A stretch of 64,000 nt of DNA from Codonopsis lanceolata (Eukaryota; Streptophyta; Magnoliopsida; Asterales; Campanulaceae): the NCBI GenBank assembly GCA_013146195.2, contig CM028377.1, positions 66,933,501 to 66,997,500 of the forward strand, given 5' to 3'. Shown piece by piece: positions 33,757 to 46,369 of the stretch. Positions within the stretch are counted from its first letter, which is position 1; every line of letters begins with the position of its first letter. The notes beneath the pieces were generated by a model. That model made no database searches and was not told the origin of the DNA. It worked only from the letters and a program-made list of their open reading frames with translations. A program made the translations under genes and the position numbers.

Positions 33757-36700
33757 TTATATTTTCTCTTTAACGTCTTTGCAGTGTTTAAAGTACGTTT
33801 AGAGTGGGGCTATTAATATCCGGTTCCTCTAAATATACCCCCGAAACTAATAAGACATTCTTGCCCAAATAATTTCTATATTTAGTCCATAGGATTTTGG
33901 AAAAGGGCCTTAAGACCGTCTTCCCCAAATTGACCGAATTGACAACTCAAGACATCCGGTCATGGCTGTGGAACCACTGTGTCACGACATAACGAGGGAG
34001 AAACTTGCAAGCAATTCATCGACTAATCTCCACGCGTGCTATCCTTGTCAAACTTTGGTGAGTTCACCGATACACACAATAACCCTAAAATAACCCTATA
34101 TATGTCACTTCCCCTAAAATCCATGTGAGAATAGTTATAGATTTCTAAATAGTTTAGTGATGTTCGGTTAGGGCTAGTCTAACAATACTGGATTATTCAA
34201 TCAGTTGATGTTAGCCAAACAACACTAGGTTGTTCGGTCAAAATGACCGAACACCAATATTTTTTTTGGTGCTGGTACCGACGTGGTGGTTGGAGGAAGA
34301 AAAGAAAATAAATGCGAGAGAGATAGAGGTGGCAGGCGAGGATGGGATTTCTTTCCCACCTCGGCAGCCATGGATGTCACAAAACCCTCAAACCCATACC
34401 TATTGTAAGATCCATTTGAAAATATTTTAGGAATAATTACAAGCCGGTACATTTTTTAAAACATGTTTTCAAATCAATCCAACAATTTTTTAGACATATC
34501 TTTTAGGTACATTTTTAGTGTGAAAATACATCACTGCCCCTGATTTTGTACAACAATATTTGTAGTACGATGACCCATCACTTCATAGCGAGCCTTATTT
34601 TTCAATCATGCAGCGTCTTGAGGCGGTACATTTCGGAAGAATGGGACTCGCATTCTTTAGGTACTGTGGTCTTAAATAGTCGTCGTCCTCCGTGGAATCA
34701 GGTCGGAGATAATCAGAAGTGCCATTCGATGATCGGGAATCAGTTTCGTGGTAGTATTACTACTAGTAGTGGAAGCTTAGGATCGCGAGGCTCGTCTTGT
34801 GAATTAGCAAGAAGTAAGGAATTAAAAGCTAGAGGTGGATGAATGTAGGGGGTTTCTGCATTGAGAAGCGAAAGGAGAAGAGGGTAGAGAAGAGGTTTCG
34901 TGAGTAGAATTTGGAAAGAAGCGGCCCAATCACATTCGCCCGCGATGGCGGGGAACCAACCAAGGAACCAACTCTTGAAAGGTTGGTAAGCCGGGATGAT
35001 GAGGGGGGGAGGCGCGGCTGGCAGCACGTGGGCGTGGCGGGGGATCTGGTAGGCGGGTTGAAATCACTCACTTTGGGTTGGACCTTGATTTCTATATGCA
35101 AAGTTTCCCGGCACGTTGAGGAAAAAGAAGAAAAGATGATCTTATAAGAAAGGGGCGTCGGGGCGGGAAGGGATTCGATAGAGAAGGAGAGAATGGGGGT
35201 TTGATTACTGGATATAAACAATATACGTAAAAATCTTAGCATCGGCAACAATTGTAAGCGTCGGCATTTCACGATCTGCATTGAACATGTCAGCATTTTG
35301 GCATCAACAATATTTTGGCATCGAGTTCGATGCGCGGAATTAATTATCGATGCGGATTAATCATCACGATGCGAGGCTTGACATCGAGTTTTCATTAATG
35401 ACATTTTTGTCGTTTAGCGAAGCAATTTGTAGTTATATGAAATGTCAAAAAATTGATGGTGCAAAATGAAAAAATGTTTTGAAATTAACTTGAAATTAAA
35501 ATATTTTAAGAAGGGTAAAATATAGAGCGGGTGTTAATAGCCCCTCTCTTAAGTTTAAGCATTTTCCCCCACATATTGGGCTTTTGCTTTCAAATTATAA
35601 TTTGTAACATTTTGATAGGAGATGAGCTTTGGGACAATTTTATTCACAAAAGTGATTCAAGTTTTGGATTGAGTCATACGTAACTCAATCCATACATGAT
35701 TAATCTGTCTTAGGCTTTAAAAGAGTTGCAAGTGTCACTTTCTAATTGGCACCGCCGTCCTCCATCTCCATGGACGAGGAATGGAATGATGCACATAAAA
35801 TGACTGAAATATGAAAATTTATCAGAAAAGTGACATGTCCCACTAATACTATGACTCGAGTGTTTTTCGTATAATAATAGCAATATATTACTGTAAAAGA
35901 CAAACGTCACCGTCTGACAGGTTGCACCACCAATGGATCGCCATAGCCCATAGTTGCTTTATTTAGCAGGTCATCAAAACTTTTTTATTTATCCGTACAG
36001 CCAACCGAACCGGAGAATCCTATGCAAGTTTAATTGAGACATTTTTCTTTCTTCACTTTACTAAACCTTAACCTACTCTCTCCAACTTTCCAACCGATAT
36101 TCCCATATTCCTTCTTCTTTTCTCTAATTCCAAAATGTCTATTACTCATAGATATTATGACAACATTTAATTTAATTTAATTTAATGTATTAAAGGTGTT
36201 TTGAATAGTATTTTTTTTTATGATTAATATTTTGAATTGTTTCTTCATAATTTTGTGTTTAATTGGCTGGAGCTGGAGCCCACAAACTATTTTTGGTTTA
36301 TTTTATTGTAATAACCTCCACATGGACATGGTTACCAGAAACGGAATGTTTCAACTTTCCCATGACAATTGAGTATTGACACCACACATTCATCAAACTC
36401 CACTACTCTCTACTGTCCTTCCCATACCCACTTACTTACCCTTTTTCCGATTCCGCTGTTCTATTTTCAAGTGATATATTTAAAATTTTTACTACATTTC
36501 TTCAAAAATATATCTCATTTTTTTTATTTTTTCTTTTTTACTCACCCTCTTTAAGAGCATTTCATTTCAGTGTATTAATTAAAGATAATTTTGCTAAAAT
36601 ATGGAGATATATTTATTGAAATCCTATAACCACAATTATTTTGGAGAAAAAAACTTTGCTAAAACGATATACTCCGTATTTAGTTTGGGACGGAGGTAGT

Positions 36701-37454
36701 ATTCTAAAAACTAGTATTGTTTAACTTTATCTTTCACATTTACTATTAAGATATTGATAATACTCAAATATCTTTTCTATTTATGACTAACTTTAATAAT
36801 TCTTACTAATGCTTTCTTAATTATTAAACTATTCAAATGTGATTTTTTTGGATAGAATAAAGTGAGAATGATTTTATTTTATTTTGGATCAAAACAGTTC
36901 ATTATGTGCATATCAAAGTCTAAATTTTTTGGAGCTGAATTATCGAGATGTAATTTTAGTTATCAGTTTAAAGTAATTCTTATCATAAGTCTTGACTTTA
37001 ATGTATGCAATTATATATTCTTTCTGTTTCGGATAAAGATTCCTTATTTGGAAATCAAACTTTTTAATAAAATGATACTTTTAGTGGTCCATTAGTAATA
37101 AAATAACATTTTTATATCTTAATTTTTAAAAGTGAACTCTAAAAGTGAAACATATATCGTGAACTCTTTGCGTATTACTTGAGTATGCTTGCAAAAGTAG
37201 GTGCTAATAACATTTCCTATTTTGGACGTCCAATTTCTTAAATGTTTTTCTCTGATGAGTATAAGAGGTAGGAGGTATTCTAAAGTTAGAAATGAGGGAT
37301 AAAAATAAGTTATACTTTACGCATATTCTGAAGGTTATGTATTGAGTTTTTGTTAGCAACGAGTAATGAGTAACGAGTAACGATTGAAGAAAACTTGTTA
37401 TTCATTGGTGAAACTGAAGAGCAGTTTCATCTTATTTAGGGTACTATTATTAAG
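33757..37454. other. Intergenic spacer, no gene recognised
   Basis: AT-rich with eroded MITE ends (for example CTCCGTATTTAGTTTGGGACGGAGGTAG near 36671-36698). The open frames at 34546-35296 and 36369-36554 have low-complexity composition and no family resemblance. Confidence 0.5.
34231..34253. repeat. Perfect 10-bp-arm inverted repeat
   Basis: TGTTCGGTCA, AAA, TGACCGAACA: a 23-bp perfect hairpin with a 3-base loop. A related half-site, TGTTCGGTTAGG, lies about 70 bp upstream near 34159. Confidence 0.8.
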
Positions 37455-37456
37455 TA

Positions 37457-37634
37457 CACTCTTCTGTTCCGGAATCCATTAATTCATTTTAGGATATTTT
37501 ACTAAAATAGTCTACTTTTACAAATTAATATTAATATATAAAAATATCATTTTATTATTTATAAACTATTAAAAATATCATTTTTTAAAAAAATTAACGT
37601 TCTGACGATGTTTATTGTTTTGGCCCGGACGGAG
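37457..37634. mobile_element. Short Stowaway-like MITE
   Basis: A 178-bp element with ends CACTCTTCTGTTCCGG and the reverse complement of CTCCGTCCGGGCC, flanked by TA on both sides (37455-37456 and 37635-37636). Inverted repeats are imperfect. Confidence 0.6.
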
Positions 37635-37939
37635 TAAGTTATAAATATGAAAACAAAAATCTTAACAAAAGTTGCCATTAGTGGTGGACTCAGGATTCCA
37701 AGACCCCCAGCACTTTCATGGTTGCAACTTGCAACTGGAGTCTGGACCTCCCAAAAATCCGCCCCTTGTGTTTATGTAGCTAATAACCTTGACCATCAAT
37801 ATTGGTGGTCTAAGAGAAATCAGAAATCAAGATTATTTTGTATTGTTGGGGATGATGATTTTGTCTTGGTTGTTTTTTGTTTTTGTTTTTTTTGCATAAG
37901 CTTACTCGCATGGGTGGAATGGAAGAGTTTGATCATTGA

Positions 37940-38648
37940 TGTGTCCGGCTCAAAGCTGGTCACGAATAAATCGCGAGCGATCACCATGTGTCAGTCACAT
38001 GCTCGTTAGCATAGGAATCACATGCTTAGCGGGTAGAGTTAGAAATGTATTCAAGCAGAAATCATCAATATATCCTGTCTAAGCCTGGTCGAGCAAGGGC
38101 CCGGGCCTACCCGACCAGGGGATCTTGCCCGGGGATCACACTTATCATTGTCAGACTTACATCATGCAGTCGGACAGAGCCATGCTTCTCTAGGTAAACA
38201 TCAAGCAGAAAGCCTCAAAGACTTGCTCTCCAAGATAGGTAAAAAGTTTCCTTATCCGAGCCGAGTACTTACCATATCTGCTTCGATATTCATGCGACCA
38301 ACCACCTATCATGCATATAATTTAAGAGTTTCCTCCTAAACCTACTAGGTAACTATGGAAGTGAATCCTAGACAGATTCTATGATATTGGAGGCCTATAA
38401 ATACCCATCCATAAACCCTAAACAAGATACACACACTCTTTACAGCCTCAAAACTCTGTCAATTTGCTTATTGACTTTTACACGATACTTACTCTGACAT
38501 CAAAGGGGTTTCGCGAGAGCAACCATTACACTGCAACTAAGGTGTTTTCGTGTTCTTAACAAGTTGTGAAGAGATCAAATCCATAAAATCAAGTCTAGAT
38601 ATCCTATTCATCAAATCAGACGACACAAGACTGATTTTTGAATCATCA
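37940..38648 (+). repeat. Ty3/gypsy LTR with TATA box (5' copy)
   Basis: The right part (38240-38648) is repeated at 42898-43303. It holds the TATA box in 'ggcctataaataccc' (38389-38403) and ends AATCATCA directly before a gypsy-type primer site. The left end is uncertain; TGTCCGGCTC near 37942 is a guess. No target duplication was found. Confidence 0.55.
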
Positions 38649-38650
38649 GG

Positions 38651-38672
38651 TTGGTTCTGTTGCCGAGAAACG
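38651..38672 (+). promoter_or_regulatory. Gypsy primer binding site, probable
   Basis: TTGGTTCTGTTGCCGAGAAA follows the LTR end by two bases. It resembles both the site after the LTR at 43535-44358 (TTGGTTCCGCTTGCCGAATC) and tRNA-complementary sites of plant gypsy elements. The exact tRNA is not settled. Confidence 0.5.
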
Positions 38673-38824
38673 GAGCTTTAAAGCTTTCTCATCTATTTTT
38701 TCGGTTGTTTTCCGACAAGCAATAACACAACAATGATTGATAAGGGTAGCAAGCATCACGCCGCCACTAGAAACCATCCGACTGCAACTAGCCACTGCGC
38801 GTTGCACATGGTGATCTTCCATCG

Positions 38825-39420
38825 ATGGCAACCCAACAAGTGCCCGATGAAGTGCAGACAAGGAATCAGAAGATAACTGCTTGGCATGCAATTCATGGTG
38901 AGGACGTCCCATACGTTGAAGAGGAGCAATCTTCCCACCATGTTAGCCAGACTCAATCAAGTCAATGGGATGCCCGCGAAGTGATTAACGAGCAGCAAAA
39001 TCACACCTGTGATCTGAGGAACCAGTTAAATCAGTAGTGGGAGAACAGTCAAGGTAGCCCCGCAGCCCCGCTTGGGCTAACTGTTGAGCAGCAGGCTGCT
39101 GCCCTACAAGTCCAAGCCGAATACTACAATAAGATGTTCATGCTTAATCAACAACTGCTCGCCTTAGGACAGGCCTTGATACCAGTCGTTGATCTCATGC
39201 TCCTCGCCCCTAGCGATCCAGTTCCTGTCAGTAGTGGCCAGCCCCCACAACAAGTACCCGCTCCGAGTAGACAGCTTCAATATGTCGTTCAAATAGTCTC
39301 GGACCGAGATGATTACGAGCAAAGGATTGAGCAGTGGGTGGAAAACAAGAATAGCCACCAGGCCCCACTTCATCCTCGTCACCATAGGTAGGAATACCAT
39401 GCCCGGGTAGTGGGGAATGA
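38825..39420 (+). pseudogene. Gypsy gag N-terminal remnant
   Basis: Frames at 38825-39037 and 39134-39391 are glutamine-rich and continuous in character (QSSQWDAREVINEQQNH, then VQIVSDRDDYEQRIEQWV), separated by a stop. They follow the primer site, the normal place of gag. No nucleocapsid or protease follows because an LTR of another family begins at 39576. Confidence 0.4.
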
Positions 39421-39575
39421 TCGCCGCAGAGCCCATGAACACGTGGAGGCCGACGAACAACGACCAAGGCTTAGAGCCCGAGTCGACCATAAAGAGGGAT
39501 CCTCTTATGATCCATCATGGTATCCCCCCCACTTCCAGATATTTCGTTGCTGCCTCTCGCTCAAAGAGGGTCCAC

Positions 39576-41077
39576 TGTGAGAACCCCATTTTGCGACCCA
39601 AGCTTCGCTATTAAAAAGCAAGTGGTTTGGAAACTTTGAGCACGTGAAATACGCTCGGCCTTGTCATGGACTCTAAATTGTGTGTACAGAGTCGCCACCT
39701 CTATTTTAAGGTTAAACAGAGAAAAACCAAATGTTACCAGAAAATATGTAGGTTCGGGGGCTAAGTTACAAGTCGGGAAGGGGTTAGGCACCCAACTCGC
39801 CCTTTCGGTCTTATTTTCAGGGTTTGCCAAAAAGACATGCTTTTTAATGTGTATTTAGTTTAGAAAATGTATTTTTTTATATATATAAGAAACGTTAATC
39901 ACTTTGTATTAAAATATTACTTGGACATAATAATGAATATCTTTGTAATTACATTTACATTATATGAACATAATTTATATTTTAAGATATTTACAGGATG
40001 CAAGGAAATATTATAATTTAACTATATTCTAAAACATTAAGTATTTATAACTTTATGTACAACTATCATTTAAAAGCATAGATAATTATTGTATCTATAT
40101 TTCATTTATTATTTATTTATTTACTACATTAATAATATATTCTAACATTTAACTAATTAAAATACTATTTAACTAATATTTACAAATATGCATAATATAA
40201 TATTTTATATTTTATTTATATTAACGGGAAAAGACTAGTATGAGAGACCTACGTCTTGAAGCGTGAATGTTTGAACCCGGTATATATACATAGGCTTTAG
40301 CTCACTAAGCGTTTGAAGTCCTCAGGTGTGCTTCTCCTATCCTTCCGAGAAAGAAAGCCTTTTTTATCTTATCATGTCATGTCGTGTATGTATATTTGTC
40401 GTGTCTATCAGTCGTTTCTGTCGTGTGTGTCTATCGTGTTTGTCGTATCTTGGGCAGCATAACAGTATCTTGTTGTTTTTTGGATCGACTTGCTGGGACA
40501 AGGACTGGATCTTCAGATGGCTCACTCGGGGGGCGAGGAGGCTTGCTTGGGGTAAGGAGGAGGAAATGTTTGCTTGCTCGAGTAAGGGAGGAGGCAAGCT
40601 GGTTTCTTCTTCTGCGGGCAGATGGAGAGCGCTGGGTGTGTGTTTATGGTGTTGAGGAGTGGTGTGTGTAGGCCATGCTGAATGAAGAGGCTGGGGACCT
40701 TTATTTGTAAGTGCAAAAGTAGTTACATGTTGCCAAGTGGAGGCAGGAGAGCGAGACAACGAACAGCCACCTTGTGCGATTTATAAACGACAACTTTTTC
40801 AGTGGATGGGGGAAATAGGAAAAGGGAGTGGGACCCTTCTTGGGAGCGGCACTAGGGCATGGGGAGCGGCTCCCTTGGCCCCTTTTACGTGCATTTGACA
40901 AATTTTCAGTTAAGTATTTCCAAGCTCTCAACCTTTTTTTCGTAAAGTCCCGTTAAGTCATGTTACCTGAAACTCTAATGGAAACTAACGTCAGTTAGTC
41001 CAATCAATTTATAAATTATGTTTTTATTATTGTTTTAGGACATTATATTTTAGGGGTATGAAATTGAGGTGTCTACA
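39576..41077 (-). mobile_element. LTR of the TGTAGACACC family, minus strand
   Basis: On the minus strand it runs from TGTAGACACCTC (41077) to GGGGTTCTCACA (39576). It shares its ends and the block around 39762-39812 with 9416-10660, so it is the same LTR family. Just upstream on the minus strand lies GAGGGCTTTGCTT, then three tandem arrays. This fits a 3' LTR preceded by a repeat-rich 3' UTR, as known for Tat/Ogre-type gypsy elements. No target duplication was found (TCCAC on one side, AAGCA on the other). Confidence 0.6.
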
Positions 41078-41142
41078 AAGCAAAGCCCTCAATGACGGAG
41101 TTTGCAAGTGAACGCGAGTTTACGAGCAGACGAATGTCGTTG

Positions 41143-41697
41143 ATAAGAAATAGATATTAGACATTGAAATGCATGTATATGGAAATGACAATGTATATTG
41201 AAAGACATGTATATTGAAAATGCAGGTGTATATTGAAATATACATTTATATTGAAAAGACAATGTATATTGAAATGACAGTGTATATTGAAAGATAATGT
41301 ATATTGAAAGGACATGTGTGTATGCAAAAGACATGTATATTGAAATGCATGTATATTGAAAAAACACGTATATTGAAAGATAATATATATTGAAATGACA
41401 GTGTATATTGAAATGTAAGTGTATATTGAAAAGATAGGTGTATATTGAAAAACATGTATATTGAAAGATACGTGTATATTGAAAGACAAGTGTATATTGA
41501 AAAGACATGTGTATATTGAAAAACATGTATATTGAAAGATAAATGTATATTGAAAGACAAGTGTATATTGAAAAGACATGTGTATATTGAAAAACATGTA
41601 TATTGAAAGATAAATGTATATTGAAAGACAAGTGTATATTGAAAGACAAGCATGTGTATATTGAAAAAACATGTATATTGAAAGACAACATATATTG
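41143..41697. repeat. Tandem array of a 15-18-bp unit with higher-order structure
   Basis: About 30 copies of a unit around GTATATTGAAAGACAT. From about 41441 to 41640 the units are grouped into a higher-order repeat of four monomers (about 67 bp, three copies) with the same order of variant linkers. The long open frames on the minus strand (up to 200 codons in three frames) are by-products of the repeat. Confidence 0.9.
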
Positions 41698-41764
41698 TAA
41701 TGATATGCATATTTAAATTGTGGTGTAAAATTTTAAAAACATGTGGATGCAACACAGAATGCAG

Positions 41765-42215
41765 AATGAAGTTACATGAGTTGTGATGGTCGAACCTATC
41801 ATGATAGGGTGCTTACGTATCCTCAAAAGGAATTAGACCAAATGTAGTTCGTTGATTTGTCGTATCATGTTGTATCACCCATAAGGTTTTTCGTATAATC
41901 CTGTATCACCTTGAAGGTTTTCTGTGATGGTCGAAAAGTTTATGTTCTTAAGGGTGGACCTAGTAAACATGCTGTTGGTTGGAATGTCTATATTCCTAGG
42001 AGTGGACCTAGTAAACACGATATTGCAATTAATGTCTATGTTCTTAGGAGTGGACATAGTAAACACGATGTTGGAATGTCTATATTCATAGGAGTGGACC
42101 TAGTAAATACGATGATGGAAACGTTTAAGTGATGGTCGAATCTACCAGAATAGGCTGCCTACGTATCCTTGTTAACGGAATCAGACCAAATCGTAGTTCA
42201 GCTTAAACTAAAACA
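41765..42215. repeat. Short tandem array between two copies of a conserved block
   Basis: A unit of about 50-65 bp around 'aggagtggacctagtaaacacgat' occurs four times between 41940 and 42120. On each side lies the block 'gatggtcgaa.ct......atagg.tgc.tacgtatcct' (41787 and 42131), which ends with 'agaccaaat.gtagttc'. Confidence 0.75.
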
Positions 42216-42227
42216 TGTTGCGATACG

Positions 42228-42897
42228 AAAAATATAGATGTAATATTCATTACAACCTAGTGAAAATAACGGGAATCTAGATGCAATATTCATTGCATCA
42301 CCAAATCCATTGCATTATCGAGTGAAACCAAAACAAATTCAGATGTAATATTAATTACATCAACCATAGTGAAACCAGATGCAGATCCAGACGTAATATT
42401 CATTACATCTACCAGGAACCTAAGGCTAGATCTGATGCAATATTGTATCACCAGGATACTTACACAAAACTCAGATGCAATATTCATTGCATTATCACGA
42501 GACTAACGCCAATCTAGATGTAATATCCATTGCATCACCAAGAAACTAGCGCAAAGAATCGATGCAATATTCATTGCATCACCACAAACCCAGATTATCA
42601 CAAAATCAGGTGCAATATCCATTGCATTATCACAAAATCAGGTGCAATATTCATTGCATTATCACAAAATCAGATGCAATATCCGTTGCATTATCACATA
42701 ATCAGATGAATATCCATTGCATTATCAGATGCAATATCCATTGCATTATCACAAAATCTGATGCAATATCCATTGCATCAATACAAAATTGAATGCAATA
42801 TTCATTACATCGCCACAAAACTATCACAAAATATGATGCTATCCGTTGCATTATCACAAAACTTATCACCAAATCTAATGTAATATCCATCACAGGT
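42228..42897. repeat. Tandem array of hairpin-forming units
   Basis: About 17 units, 44-62 bp apart at the left and about 31 bp apart at the right. Each is built on an inverted repeat such as GATGCAAT-ATTC-ATTGCATC (42280-42299) or GATGTAAT-ATTA-ATTACATC (42342-42361). Confidence 0.85.
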
Positions 42898-43303
42898 CAA
42901 AGGTTTCCTTATATGAGCAGATCACTTACCATATGCTATGATATTCATGCGGTCAGCTGCTTATCATGCCTATAATTTAGGAGCTTCCTCCTAAACCTAC
43001 TAGGTAACTATAGAAGTGAATTCAAGACGGATTCTATGACATTGAGGGCCTATAAATACCCCTCCATAAACCGTAAACAAGGTATACATACTCTTTACAG
43101 CCTCAAAACTCTATCAATTTACTTATTGACTCTCACACGATACTTACTCTCACATCGAAGGGGTTTCGCGAGGCTAAGTCTTACACTCCAACTAAAGTAT
43201 TTTCTTGTTCTTAATAGGTTGTGAAGAGATTAAATCGATACAATCAAGCTCAGATATCCTACTTATCAAATCAGACGACCCAAGACTGATTTTGGAATCA
43301 TTA
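42898..43303 (+). repeat. Second copy of the gypsy LTR, 5'-truncated
   Basis: It matches 38240-38648 over about 400 bp, including 'ggcctataaataccc' (43049-43063) and the end 'gactgatttt.gaatcat'. The LTR's left part is missing, and the hairpin array joins at the break. Confidence 0.75.
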
Positions 43304-43339
43304 GTCATGTTTCAGTTTTCACAAGAATAAATGTTACTC

Positions 43340-43520
43340 ATTCCATTTAAGGTAAATAGTCTCTGTTTGAAAGTTAAATTTTTAAATAAAATGACACTTT
43401 AGAAGCCCATTAATAATAAAATGACACTTTTATGTCTTAATTTTTTTAAAGTGAATTCTTTAAGTGAAACATCTCAAAATGAAATATTGGACTCTTTGTC
43501 TGAAATTGAGAGAGTATATA
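43340..43520. repeat. Short MITE-like fragment
   Basis: The interior ('aataaaatgacactttagaagcccattaataataaaatgacac...') matches 37050-37170, so both belong to one small repeat family. Ends are not defined. Confidence 0.4.
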
Positions 43521-43534
43521 TATTATTCATAACT

Positions 43535-44358
43535 GATGGGACCCGACTTGGGTCCCCCCTACGTGACCGACCACGTGATTCCAGCCTAGACTTGGTCCGT
43601 CCCACCAAGGGCCGAAGACCATTCCCCGGCCATCGGTCATCATCGACAATCACTAACCAACCGATTTAAATGCAGCGACCATAATCACCGAGCATGACAA
43701 AACCATGAATCAAGATTCTGACCATATGGTCGAGGATCACCCATGCTCGGCCGACGCCTCGGGATAAGACAAAGCTTAGCCCGTAGCTCGCATACATAGC
43801 ATCCGTGTGCCTTCCCCATAAGAGTCGAGCAAGCCATGCAAGCCGCCATACCTTATCGGCTTACTCAACCGCCACAATCCTCACCGCATACACAACTGCT
43901 GACCACTCAGAACCGCCACAGTTCCGATCAGTGGAACAAGTCCCACTTGGGACCCTCATACCAATCATGATCCCAAATCTAGGCTACTATAAAGGAAGCC
44001 TTTCCCTTCAAGAAAGGTAAGATAATTTGAGATTGCAAACTTATTATATCATGGGTGATAGACAATACAAAAAGAGATTACTCTCTATACACCGACCGAA
44101 GTTAAGTGGAACGCCTAGCTCCCAAGATACCATATACTACCTTGTTACCGACTCTCACACTGAGGGTCAGGCCGGGAAACCCCAAAGACCTCTAACGGTA
44201 GTCTTGCTTTCGTGTACCCACCAACAAAGATCATCAACCAAAGCCTGATATCCTCAAGCCGGCACCTCCCAGCTACGCACCGACGTGACCACCAAGTGGC
44301 CTGACACGCCGCCCAGTCCATTACGTGACCGCCACCACCCCGCTCCTCGTGGCGTGAT
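43535..44358 (+). repeat. 5' LTR of a Tat-like Ty3/gypsy element
   Basis: It begins TGATGGGACC and runs to the primer site TTGGTTCCGCTTGCCGAATC at about 44359. A TATA box lies in CTACTATAAAGGAAGCC (43983-43999). The block 'ttgttaccgactctcacactgagggtcaggc' near 44140 is like leader sequences of Tat-type elements. The final CA is not evident, and no partner LTR was found in the window. Confidence 0.5.
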
Positions 44359-45189
44359 CGTTGGTTCCGCTTGCCGAATCGCTAAGTAAAGTACGAATAC
44401 ATAATCAATGGATCAATGCATTCTACCAAGCAAAACCAATCAGAGTCGAACAAACTACCACCCTCACCAAAGAAGCAAATTAATCTGGATATATAGAACC
44501 GATGACCTCAAAAGCAACAAGAAGTCGGCCGAAAGTGTCGTGCACAATGTAGACGAAGAAACTCAAGTGGATCAACCTCGAATCCGAGGGAGATGGACCC
44601 ACCGAACAAGAAAAAGCTCCTCGTAGAGGTAAAATTACGGAACGCCGTAAATCTTACCTTGCAGAATCCAAGAGGCCGAGCTCAAGATGTTCGAGCTCCA
44701 AAAAAGATAACGGCTACGATTAAGACTCAAAACGAGCGAACCCCGACCATACACGACGCTACCTCAAAAGGGAAGGGAAAGGAGAAAGCTATATCCCTAC
44801 CAAGGTCCAGTTAGAGGGCAGCGAAAGCAAGCACCTAAGCCCAGTTGTTCAAAGTCGATTAACATTTCCCAACGACCTAAGCGCCTCCCCGAGCACGAGA
44901 AAGGAGCGAGGAAGGGGAATCCAAAGCCGAGGAAAGAAGTAAACGTAACTAGAACATGTGGGCATCGCACACATTCCCAAAGAATCAGCAGGTACCCAAA
45001 GAAGGGTCGGAACGCCGACCACCGAGGTACGTATCGACCAATAAGCCTCTTTGGCCGTCGAGCAGAGGTCAAATTCTTGAAAGGCCGATTAGAGGCCATG
45101 GAGAAGTGGAAAACCTATGTTATTGCCTCCCCGCCAAGAATGGCCTGCTCCAAGAAAGAATGAGGAAAGCTCCTCCCGCATAAAAAAGA

Positions 45190-45990
45190 TTCCTACTTTC
45201 GAGCCATACCAAGGCCTCACCAATGCCGTAGATCATATGACAAGCTTGAGGTGAAAATGAACGCAGCTGCTCCCGAAGACGAGGATGCCCGGGGAAAGAT
45301 TTTCATGGGACATTGAAAGTGGAAGGCTCAAATGGTATACGTGCCCGCCATTGGATTCGTGGAAAGTTGGGACGAATTTAGCAGATGTTTGTCAACCGCT
45401 TGCCTCGGCAGACTCCACCAAAGAAGCAAACCGACCTGTGGATCCAACAGAGGATTAATGAATCCAACCAACTCTACATGGACGTGTTCATGGCCATGGT
45501 AGACCGATAATCGTATATTTCTGAGGAATCGATTAAAATGTGCTTCATCTCCGCCTACAACAGGGACCGATGAGGCAGAAATGATGCCGCGCGACCAAAC
45601 CTCTGGCTTGGGAAATGCGCCCACGCACTGGTAATCAATACCGAAGATGCGAAGAAGCGAGGGCAAATGAGAAGAAAGAGGGAAAGAAGAAAGAAGCAGA
45701 CCACTCGAACAAAGGTGGTCGAGGATCGAGTAATAAGGAGGAGGATAATCGAGGGAAAAATCTGTGGGACGATGTTGACCGACACCACTCAATGCTAGCC
45801 GCGAGCACATCATGAATGTCCCGCCGACAGATAAAATTAGTAGACCTTACCCATCAAGCGAGACACTATCCTCGCAACCCCAACAAACGATGTGCCTACC
45901 ATAAAGATGTCGGCCATACGACCGAGGATTGCATCAATTTGAAAAAAGGCCATCCGTAAATTGATAGATGGGGCGAGCTCGTGAGGTTTG
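45190..45990 (+). pseudogene. Tat-like gag with zinc knuckle
   Basis: Broken + frames give the gag core (GLTNAVDHMTSLKV near 45214, WIQQRINESNQLYMDVFM near 45440) and a knuckle-like CAYHKDVGHTTEDC at 45891-45932. This order is typical of Tat/Athila gag proteins. Stops and frameshifts are frequent. Frames before 45190 (44400-45180) are probably the less conserved gag start. Confidence 0.65.
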
Positions 45991-46369
45991 AAATAAGCGG
46001 GGAAATGACCAAAGAAGATAGGCCGAGAGAGCCGTGATGACATCAAAATCCTCTGCCGTATAACTGAGGACCAAGGAACGTGATTAACACGATCGTGAGG
46101 CGGCACCAAGTGGAACCCAAATAAAAACATGATTTACAATTTGAAGCACGTGGTTCACATGATGCCACTGCCCGATGAAGGGAGGAATTACCTTCTCGGC
46201 GAGCCAAGTCGCAGCTAGCCGCATCGCCGACAACAACCCTTGACTCTCATGGATGAGGATTCACAATAGCGAAGTGAAACGGGTCTCATAGATACAGAGC
46301 AGAAGGGATATCCTGATTACGCATGCTTTAAGGAAATGGGCCGGGGAACGCCCACCTCGACGAGCGAGC

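Noticed and set aside
34740..35296. Minus frames of 95 and 155 codons
   Set aside because: Low-complexity Pro/Ser/Leu composition, no family resemblance and overlapping frames on both strands.
37647..38009. 120-codon + frame at the edge of the gypsy LTR
   Set aside because: No recognisable domain, no splice or promoter context, and it overlaps the presumed LTR start.
41089..41755. Three overlapping minus-strand open frames of 169-200 codons
   Set aside because: They are translations of the 15-18-bp tandem array in all three frames, with a repetitive composition.
37940..43303. One gypsy element with two complete LTRs
   Set aside because: The second LTR copy lacks its left part, no target duplication was found, and the space between holds an LTR of another family and unrelated arrays.
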